Source: Ciona intestinalis (Eukaryota > Chordata > Ascidiacea > Phlebobranchia > Cionidae). Taken from it: a stretch of 64,000 nucleotides of DNA. The position numbers and the translations under genes are program-made. The notes under the pieces were generated by a model. The model did not search any database and was not told where the DNA came from. It saw nothing but the letters and a program-made list of their open reading frames with translations. Positions 56,489-64,000 of the stretch are shown here, in pieces; position 1 is the first letter of the stretch, and the number at the start of each line of letters is the position of its first letter. The DNA lies in assembly GCF_000224145.3 (NCBI RefSeq), contig NW_004190472.2, forward strand, positions 186,001 through 250,000, given 5' to 3'.

Positions 56489-59339
56489 CTATGATGTCAT
56501 TTCATGCAGTTGAGTTGCAGGTAGTCTTAATTTCTCTATTTCTTCTTGAAGAAAAGTGGTAAGTACTCTCCGAATCTCAGTTGCGTTCATGCCTTTCTCT
56601 CTACACCAGTTTAAATGATGTTCCACGTTTAAAGGATCACCAATTAGAACTGTCACTTTCTTGCCTGCGTTAATGCAAATTGAAATAGTAAACTAATTTA
56701 AGGTTAAAAAAAAACATGTTATACATAAAACTAGTCTTGAATCAAGGAATGTAACTTGTTTTATTCTGGCATGACAGAAAAATGACAGTCTTATAAGTTA
56801 ACACAGGTGTCCTGTTTCATACACCTCGTGCCCGCTTACCAGTTACCACATATGTAAAATTTTTATCTTTGCGTGGCAGGACAAAGGCATTTGTTATAAC
56901 ACGGGTGTTCTGTTTCATACACTTCACGCATGTTACCGAATACCAATTAACTGTCTGTAAATACAGGGCCATGCATACCATTTTATTCACATACAAGGGA
57001 TTAAAATTTTATTCAATATAAATTATGCAGAAGGAGGCATTGACTTACGTATATTTGGAACGTAAGGTTTCTCGTTGGGTAACACAGTGTCAGAACCTAC
57101 ATGATAGAATGGTAGCACGGTTGGAACGCGATGACAATCATTGATCAACCTTCCTACTCCCCATTTGAATCTAATTGAACATAACAAAGCTTGGTAATAT
57201 GAATATTTAGTCGATGAATGTAGCCTAACTTATTTATCTTTTGGTGGGCAATGATCGCCGTTTTAATATGGGTGTTCTGTTTCACACACCTCGTGCCCGC
57301 TTACAAGTTGCCATGTATGTAACTTACTTATCCTTGCATGACGGGGCAATGACAGTTGTTACAACATGGGTGTTATCTGTTATGTTTCATAAACCTTGTG
57401 CCCACTTACAAGTTACCATGTATGTAACTTATTTATCCTCTCATGCAGGGGCAGGGCAATGACAGTCATTATAACACGGGTGTTATGTTTCATACACCTC
57501 GTGCTCGCTTACGAGTTACCACGTATGTAACTTGCTTTATCCTCGCATGACGGCGCAATGACAGTTGTTACAACACGGGTGTTATGTTTCATACACCTTA
57601 TGGCAGCTTACAAGTTGTATGTAACTTAGTGGGTGCCTGTTTGTTTGCCTGACAGTTTAGATAACTCATAAAGAACAAAGGGTTGGAGCAATTATTAATA
57701 GGTGTCTTGTTAAAGGACCAATAAGCAAACAATGGTAGCAGCATCAGGTCTCAATACATGTATTGATGTATTGCTCTACATAACCATTGTGCGCTAGACA
57801 AAATGTTGCAAAAGTTTTTTATAAATGTTAAAACCTTATCCATGATTTGTCCATGTTGACTCGACCTTCTGGAAAAATATGAATCCACTCGTTGTTGTTC
57901 AGTCGATCGATCGCAAAGTCCATTCCACGTTGAAATACGCCCTCACCTCGGCCTAGTGGTATTATCTGTAATTAGAGTAGTGGTCATTATGGTGTTGCTA
58001 TACAATTATTAAGATATTGGTTTGTGGCACTGGTGAATAAACCTCCCGTACGTTACACATTAATCTGGTGAAAAGTGTTGGAGGTTATATGGGTTGGAGG
58101 TGGGTGTTAGGAGTTACAGTGGTTATATGGGTTAGTAGTTATAGCAGATAACATATGAAAGGGTAATTGTGAAAGAGATCTTCTGGCAATTGTTTGTTTG
58201 TGATCTTAAAGGACGAGCATTTCATTTGGCATTCGGTTAGATATTGTAGGGTGAGGAAAATGGGACACTTTTTCGTTCTATATTCTAGTCCCATTTGGTA
58301 GTAGTTATTTGTAGTAAACAAAGAACATTCAAAGAATTATAAAACCGTATTCTCAGGACTCCCATATAGACAGTTGTTAATTGTTTAAAACATGATCAGA
58401 ATATTTGGATATTATGTGCTAAAGGTGTCCTGTCTTACCCCACCCGACTATACCATTAGATTTTCCTGCTAAGTGTCTTGTTATCTAACTCATTATGGAA
58501 ATACAAACCTTTCCCATGCCAAAGAAATAGTTGTGCCAAGTTTTAGTGAAACAGATGTCTTTTGCACCGAGTGTCCATCGGAAACTATTTGTTTTAAAAG
58601 CTGCAGACCAAGGTAAAGCAGCGCATAGTAATGCATCATCCACACAACAATGATGGTTTGATACTGTTGAGTAAAGTTGAATGCATGAATGTCACTTATA
58701 GTGTTAATCTGTTATATATTTATCATCATCTTTCAGGAAGAACACACCTGGTTCCTGCTATTATACACATATTATAATAATAACTTTATTTGTCTCTTTG
58801 ATTATGATAGCAAAGATTTAAAACAAACGACATGATACAGCGACAAAACAACAGTTTTTAAAACATGCTTACAGTTAAAAACATTCACATTTAATTGAAA
58901 GAAAATAAGCCAGGTCGCTACATATGCAATGTATTTTAATGTGACTTTTGCATATTTGTTGTAAAGCTATATATCATCTTAACAAGTTATGGTGTTTCAA
59001 CTATATGTAAAGTTATAGCACAGGTGTTATATCTCATACACCTCGTGCCCACTTTCATATAAGTTACCATATACTTAGTGTACCTTCGTGGGTGATTGTT
59101 TATGATTTTTTTCTTTGAAACTTTAGTTATATTTACTAACCTGTTATTAAGCTATTGGTCGCTGGTCGATTGAAAACTGCTTTGTGTAACTTTTCCGCCC
59201 CGTGTATTTTAAGTGTGTTCATATAAGAAAACCAAAACTTGCTCATGAGTGAAACTGAAGCGACCACGGAAAAGCTGGACCACCGCCACCAAACAGGGAC
59301 AGGGTGAGCAGGGAATGGCCACTTTAAATCTTTAGGCAT
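56489..59339 (-). CDS. TAFAZZIN: Tafazzin, cardiolipin transacylase
   Basis: Tafazzin remodels cardiolipin acyl chains at mitochondrial membranes; loss causes Barth syndrome in humans. Five in-phase exons on the minus strand (59339-59141, 58663-58509, 57965-57835, 57170-57049, 56664-56489) give 260 residues. The start MPKDLKWPFPAHP matches vertebrate MPLHVKWPFPAVP; the frame is open further upstream but without ATG. A hydrophobic stretch follows at ~20-40. The acyltransferase HX4D motif is NHHCCVDD (H70, D75) and the second block is FPEGR (149-153). Other matches are KDICFTK, GMDFAIDRLNNNEWIHIF and RFKWGVGRLINDCH. The segment encoded by primate exon 5 is absent, so the protein corresponds to the active exon-5-lacking isoform. 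Intron 2 contains a family A MITE, and intron 3 a SINE with 98-bp tail units. The gene is divergent from GTF2F1 and convergent with PRMT6. Confidence 0.95.
57205..57745 (-). repeat. SINE with ~4-5 tail units, minus strand
   Basis: Head-to-tail 98-bp units (AACACGGGTGTTATGTTTCA, CATACACCTCGTGCTCGC) run into the SINE body complement (AAGGGTTGGAGCAATTATTA, GTGTCTTGTTAAAGGACC). The array lies inside tafazzin intron 3. Confidence 0.8.
58246..58451. mobile_element. Family A MITE (copy 21)
   Basis: Full-length copy with a small internal duplication (GTAGTAGTTATTTGTAGTAA) and ends TAGGGTGAGGAAAATGGGAC and CTTACCCCACCCGACTATA. It lies in tafazzin intron 2, 58 bp upstream (in gene order) of nothing but spacer. 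Confidence 0.85.
58773..58872. repeat. Dispersed repeat shared with 80-185
   Basis: TAATAATAACTTTATTTGTC, then TAGCAAAGATTTA and CAGCGACAAAACAACAGTTT matches the left end of the window (about 83-182: TAATAATAACTTTATTTGTC, GTAGCGAAGATTTAGAAA, AGCGACAAAAACATCAGTTT). Family unknown. Confidence 0.6.
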
Positions 59340-59856
59340 TGGTTTCGGTTTTAACTGCAAAACTTTATATTATAAGTTCTCCATACTGAAAAAACAACAA
59401 TATTACAGTCGTATATATATTTTATATAGTAAACGAAAATAATAGCGTAGGGGACTTCCCCTTGAAACTTTCGAAACATAGATGTCCAAACATTTAGCGT
59501 TTTGTACACGATATCTTAATAATTCAACAAAGAAAAGCTTAATTATGTATACCTATCATACATATAGGTATAATGTATCAGTTTATCGTTGTACGAGTAC
59601 ACACCATACAGAAAAGGCAAAGCGTATTTATTGCCACGGGTACGCTCACGTCGTCACGTGGTTTTGTCCCCCAAAAAACTTTTTTCTTTTCCGTGGTCAG
59701 CTGTATAAAAGCTTCGTAGTTCCTTCGTTCTTGGCTTAATCTTTCTGCTTCGCGTTTATTGTATAGCATAATACGAACAATCTGATTCAAGCACAAAACA
59801 TAGTAACCAGATAACACAACATTTTTAAGGCGTACAAATCAGCAAAGGTTTAAGTT
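59340..59856. promoter_or_regulatory. Divergent promoter region, tafazzin / GTF2F1
   Basis: A 517-bp head-to-head gap. It contains CGTCACGTGG (59649-59658, a CACGTG core), AAAAGC/GTATAAAAGC at 59703-59712 that could act as a TATA-like box for GTF2F1, and otherwise AT-rich sequence. Function inferred from arrangement. Confidence 0.4.
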
Positions 59857-62800
59857 ATGGCCCACGTCGACGAATACATGGTACGGGTTCCAAAACATGT
59901 TCCCAAGAAATACAACGTCATGAGATTTAATGCTAGCGATAAAGTCGATATTCGGGTGCGTATTTAACATTATGCTAATACATTACACATTTTTACTGAA
60001 CTTAAAACTACTAATAATAACAGCCAGTTATATTTATAAGTTTAGGGGCCCTGCTTCTATATTTCAATTAAATGTATATATGTTTGTAACCTTCGTGTAT
60101 TTGTCATTTTATACCTAATTTTTTTCTGTTTATTGTTTTGTTTAATTTGATCTTCGCTACTGAATTTAAAAAGATAAATAAAATTTTTGGTAAGTCAAAT
60201 TTAAACCTGACAAATATGCCAACTTTTTAAAACACAGGGTGGGCAATGTGTGTGTGTGCCTACCCTGCCACCCTAGGTTAGTGCCTACGTTTACTCTTGT
60301 ACATAAATATATTTACTAAATTTCAATCTGTAATATATTCACATTATTTAGAAATGGGCTGAAGCAACATTGGTTCGTGATATGCGGGGAAAGAAGACGT
60401 ACGAAGAAGAAGAAGTTTATCCGGAGTTTGGTGCTGGGAGTGAATATGGAAGGAAACAGAGAGAAGAGGTATTTATAGGATAGCCTACTTGGCACAAATT
60501 TATATTACTTGATAATATTTTTGTTTATATTACTTGAGGATTTAGGTCAAATCCAGACTGCAGAGTATGGCAGGTGCACGCGCGATTTTTTTACAGACTT
60601 TTGGTGATGCACGCCACAATTTGTCCCACGCACGCCAATTAATTAAACAAAGAAAGAAATACGTATTAAATTAAGTAAAATTTCCTAACGTGGCTTGAAA
60701 ATGTACATGCTTTGCACGCAGATTTTTAATAATAACACGCGCGCACGCGAAAAATAACCGTCTTGCACGTGCAAGTTCTTGTCAGGAACTGCCATACTCT
60801 GTAGACTGGGGTCAGATTCGGCCCAAAATGGTGGTTGCCAACAGCCTGAATACTAATGTAACCCCAGCTTATTTTTAAAGTTTCTCTTCTATATGGGTGA
60901 GATCCTTAAGGCCTGAGGATTTAGGCCAGGTTTGGCCCATTACTCCAGAAGAGGTATATGCCACCTTTAAGTTTCTTGCCCTTTTCTTTAATGTTTTGCT
61001 CCCATGTATGTTGTGTTACATTCCCTGATGAAGTCTTGCTAGATGGCGGACGAAACATCGGAAATACACTACGATTTTTATGCCAAATATAAAATTGTTT
61101 TATTTTTGCATTGTTTTAAATGAATATATATATATATATATCTATGGATGTTTGTTCATGTTTTGATATTCAAGAATAAATATATTTGAAAAATGTTTAA
61201 CATGAATATTATATTTCTTTTTAGGCAAGGAAATTAAAATATGGAATGAAAAGAAAGAAATTTGTCGTCGAAAACCAACCCTGGAATCTTTCAGCAGTTA
61301 CACCAGAGGTGGACAAAAATGATAAGAAAAAGTTCAATAAATCAGGGGATATTAAACCAAAGCTCGTTACCAAGGATTACACTGGAAAGAAAGAAGGGGG
61401 GATTGGGGAGGGCTCGATGTACTTTGTGTTCACACAGAGACCGGATTTTACTTTTGAGGCGTACCCAGTTGAAGATTGGCATAATTTTAATCGCAAGATC
61501 CAACATCGAACGTTGACTGATGAAGAAGCTGAAGCAGCTTGGGATAAAAGGGATAAAATCGTGAATCATTTAAACTACATGGCAAGAAAGAGACTTCATA
61601 TAAATGATGAGGAGGCCGGAGTTAATGAGGATGAGACAGGAGGAAAGGGGAACATTAAGATCCTTAAGAAGATTAAAAAGGAAGAAAATGATCTTGTAAT
61701 TCACGATGATGAGGATCTGGATATGTATATGAGTGGGAGCAGTAGTGACAGCGATGGTGGAAGTGACAGCGGGAAAAAGAAGAAGAAGAGTAAAACTGTT
61801 AAGAAGAAAAAAGAAGATTCTGAGAATGAGCAGGAGGAAGCGTTGGAAGATTCAGATGATGGAGAGCACGAAGGGACGGAGGTTGCGTATGCAAGTGATG
61901 TTAGTAGTGATCAAGATGAAGAGGAGAATGACTCCCGTGTTGCTCCTCACGGAGTTGATGAGTTGGAAGAATCCTCAAGCAGTGACGAGGAAGAAGCGGC
62001 GAAGAATGAGAAGGAAAACGATAAAAGTGCGGGAACAACAAAGCAGCCAAAGGGGAGCGATAACAGTGGTTCGTCGGAAGATTCAGCGAGTGATATTGAC
62101 GAGGAAGAATCCCTCTCGAAGAGTGCGCTGTTCATGCAAAGAAGGAAAACACCTCCTAAAGATAAAGGGAGTAAAGGAAGCAAAAGTAACAGCAGGTCTT
62201 CTACTCCAACTGCAGAACTTACAGGTAAAGGTTTGATGGTTATTATTATTGATTGTGTTTGGTGATACATTGGGGGTCTGAACAAATTGGGGTTTTGTAT
62301 AGTTAACTTATAGTTTATTGTTTTAACATAATTTACTGTTGTGTTAGCACCTTTGGGTAATGAGCTAACTGTGGCCTTAATCTCAGTCACATGACATGCG
62401 ACACTGCACAACATCCACTGTCCAAGAACAAAATATGCTTGGCACCTGTAATTAGGAAACTGTATTAAGAAAACACAATTACAATGGTGTCTGGCAATAC
62501 TGCCGCTGTTTAAGCTTACATTTTGTATGGTTTTATGGCCCCAGAAGGAGAAACATCTTACTGATTTTCAACAATAAATATAAACATATTTATTCAGGTG
62601 CTCATAGCTCAAAATCTGATTTGCAAAGTGTGAAAAGGAAGTTAGAGACTGGTCGTCAATCTCCTCTCGCGTCTTCCATGCTTGGTAAGCGAGGTGCTTC
62701 TACTAGCAAGCAGGACGGGGTGTCGGTGAAACGACAGAAAACCTCACAAGCCAGTTCTGGCAAGACAACACCAAGCAAAGATGCCTCACCACATGGTATA

Positions 62801-62995
62801 ACTGAGGAGACAGTGAAGAAGTATCTCACCCATAAACCAATCACCACCAAGGACTTACTTAAAAAGTTTAAGAAGAAGAATGTCGGGTTAAGTAGCGAAC
62901 AAATTGTTGAGAAAGTAGCAATGATTTTACGGAAGTTAAACCCACAGAAAATACAAACCAATGGAAAAATGCATTTATTCTTGCGCGAAACTTGA
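59857..62995 (+). CDS. GTF2F1: TFIIF alpha subunit (RAP74)
   Basis: RAP74 pairs with RAP30 to form TFIIF, which binds RNA polymerase II in initiation and elongation and recruits the CTD phosphatase FCP1. Four in-phase exons (59857-59955, 60352-60468, 61225-62224, 62598-62995) give 537 residues; human has 517. The N-terminal dimerisation domain (~1-165) shows VRVPKHVPKKYNVMRFNASD, EFGAGSEYGRK, NQPWNLS and YFVFTQRPDFTFEAYPVEDW; human YPESGAGSEFNRK and FTQCPDGAFEAFPV are equivalent. The middle (~170-400) is acidic, Ser-rich and low complexity, with SDDGEHEGTEVAYASD and SSDEEEAAKNE. The C-terminal winged helix (~455-537) includes KPITTKDLLKKFKKKNVGLS and LNPQKIQTNGKMHLFLRE. The 1-kb exon 3 explains the long shadow frames on both strands there. 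ADAT3 follows 347 bp downstream on the same strand. Confidence 0.97.
60561..60801. mobile_element. hAT-like MITE, ~241 bp
   Basis: Terminal inverted repeats CAGAGTATGGCAG and CTGCCATACTCTG. Flanks CAGACTG (60554-60560) and TAGACTG (60802-60808) are a probable target duplication with one mismatch. The interior is rich in CACGCACGC-type CpG repeats. It lies in GTF2F1 intron 2, inserted into a fragment of the family C repeat. Confidence 0.8.
61025..61078 (+). repeat. Dispersed motif CTGATGA...GACGAAACATCGG
   Basis: A short conserved block, with a related copy on the minus strand at about 16340-16376 (GATGAAACGTCGGAAATACA). Both have GAAATACAC between short complementary arms. It lies in GTF2F1 intron 2; see findings. 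Confidence 0.5.
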
Positions 62996-63341
62996 ACTAA
63001 ATATGAATCTCTGTAATTACTTTTGCTATGTTTTATTTGTAGGCTCATTGGATTATCCTGATTTTAATTAGACAAGATATTTAGGATAAAGTACATTTAG
63101 AAACTGCCCTAAACTACTTTGTACTGCCTACAGTTTGTATTTAAACATCTTACAAAACACCCGTGTTAACAATTCCTTCTTCATTGAGAATTAATGGCTT
63201 TAAATTTATAGACCAAAGATTCAAAAATTTTAATGCGAATACTAATAATGTCTTTGTGGTAACTGTAATCTAATATTCCGCATTTTTTCTTTATTTCTAG
63301 TTCAACAGGTTGTGTTTAATATTTTAGTAAATACTGAAAAA
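62996..63341. other. GTF2F1-ADAT3 intergenic stretch
   Basis: Short same-strand spacer without repeats and without a clear AATAAA. A strong pyrimidine tract ending in AG at 63300 (CTTTATTTCTAG) lies 42 bp before the ADAT3 ATG, suiting a trans-splice or 5' UTR acceptor. Confidence 0.45.
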
Positions 63342-64000
63342 ATGTCAAAATCAAACAAGGATATAAACACTGTTTTGGCAAGTGCGTCAAAACTGGCATC
63401 TTACAACATGTTATTACAGGTAAAGGGTTTATCACTGTATAGTTATATAGAAACTAAAATATAGTTAAACTTGTTCACAAGTCTTTGATTTTGTTTAAGT
63501 ATTTTTCTAAAAATTTGGAAATGAAAAATGAGGACCAGCCTTCTGTCAAACGAAGAAAATATGAAAAAGTTATCGCTTCGTCGTGTAATTTGATGGAAAA
63601 AGTTGATTCTCAATCTAACTCTGATGATACAAAAACTGTCTTGCCCAAGCAAAGAAGTTGGAATCTTACAGCTGTTTTAGGGGACGAGTACAAGCCGTGT
63701 GTTGGTGCTTTAAAACTTGTTGATTCAGTAGCGTGTGTTTTAGTTGATAAGAAACATGCCTCAGCTGTGTTAAAGTTTCTCCATGAAAATTACCCATTTA
63801 CTGGTTTGCAGCATGTTAAAAGAATGCGGAAAGTTACAACGCAAAGTGGATGCTACTTGCAGGTTTTAGTGTTCGTTTCTGCTCGACATGCCCATGAGGT
63901 GGAGCTTGTTAAGTCCTGTATACATGATAACAAGAACCCACTGCTGGACCTTGATGCTTTTAAGATGGTGAAAAGTTATTTATCGAAAGTTGAGATTGTT
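63342..64000 (+). CDS. ADAT3: ADAT3, tRNA wobble-adenosine deaminase subunit, 5' part (partial)
   Basis: ADAT3 is the non-catalytic partner of ADAT2 in the enzyme that converts A34 to inosine in tRNA anticodons. Two exons (63342-63419, 63500-64000) are in phase and stay open to the window edge, 193 codons. The N-terminal ADAT3 domain is recognisable: LKLVDSVACVLVDKKHASAV...LKFLHENYPFTGLQHVKRMRK follows the human order [20 protein letters not shown]...LPAQPHLKRVR. The deaminase domain with its altered catalytic site is beyond the edge. The first 26-residue exon is less certain; translation could instead start at the ATG inside exon 2 (~63521). Confidence 0.8.

Noticed and set aside
61342..62414. 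Long ORFs on both strands in GTF2F1 exon 3
   Set aside because: They arise from the low-complexity acidic/Lys-rich coding sequence; the correct frame is fixed by the RAP74 matches and phases.

Overview
This is a eukaryotic, intron-rich, AT-rich chromosomal window. Every gene I could rebuild is a conserved animal gene. Small introns, close-packed genes and very many short MITE- and SINE-like repeats fit a tunicate, most likely Ciona. That assignment is inference from gene content and repeat style, not from a database match. I built the gene models by hand, joining reading frames at GT/AG boundaries whose phases agree and comparing them with remembered family consensus. Each model below is in phase from end to end.

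Layout from left to right: (1) 1-3086, minus: 5' part of AHCTF1/ELYS (nucleoporin beta-propeller), running off the left edge. (2) 3664-4855, plus: small two-helix membrane protein resembling DMAC1/TMEM261, head-to-head with ELYS. (3) 5159-13630, plus: myeloid leukemia factor (MLF), seven exons. Its fifth intron holds a 50-N assembly gap flanked by two near-identical ~745-bp blocks. (4) 13.6-15.7 kb: intergenic, three MITEs. (5) 15747-24965, plus: a 1006-residue TRIM-NHL protein, 16 exons. (6) 26625-27848, plus: GSK3 with an uninterrupted coding region. (7) 29187-49822, plus: copine, 16 exons, with an unrecognised lysine-rich two-helix ORF nested antisense in intron 12. (8) 51843-55716, plus: PRMT6 with a ~100-residue insertion. 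(9) 56489-59339, minus: tafazzin, tail-to-tail with PRMT6. (10) 59857-62995, plus: TFIIF alpha subunit (GTF2F1/RAP74), head-to-head with tafazzin. (11) 63342-64000, plus: start of ADAT3, running off the right edge.

The genes are housekeeping and signalling genes with no shared pathway; they are neighbours rather than a functional cluster. The repeats are the distinctive part. About 21 copies of one palindromic-ended ~190-bp MITE (TAGGGTGGGG...CCCCACCCTA) lie in introns and intergenic DNA and never in exons. In two cases a copy makes up almost the whole intron. A tRNA-like SINE family carries a 98-bp tail unit that has expanded into minisatellites, and an unrelated repeat also has a 98-bp period. 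A second MITE is present as two inverted copies around copine exon 14. One of these is nested in the first MITE, which exposes its TTA target duplication.

Limits: gene ends, UTRs and promoters are not visible without transcripts, and family names for repeats are descriptive only.
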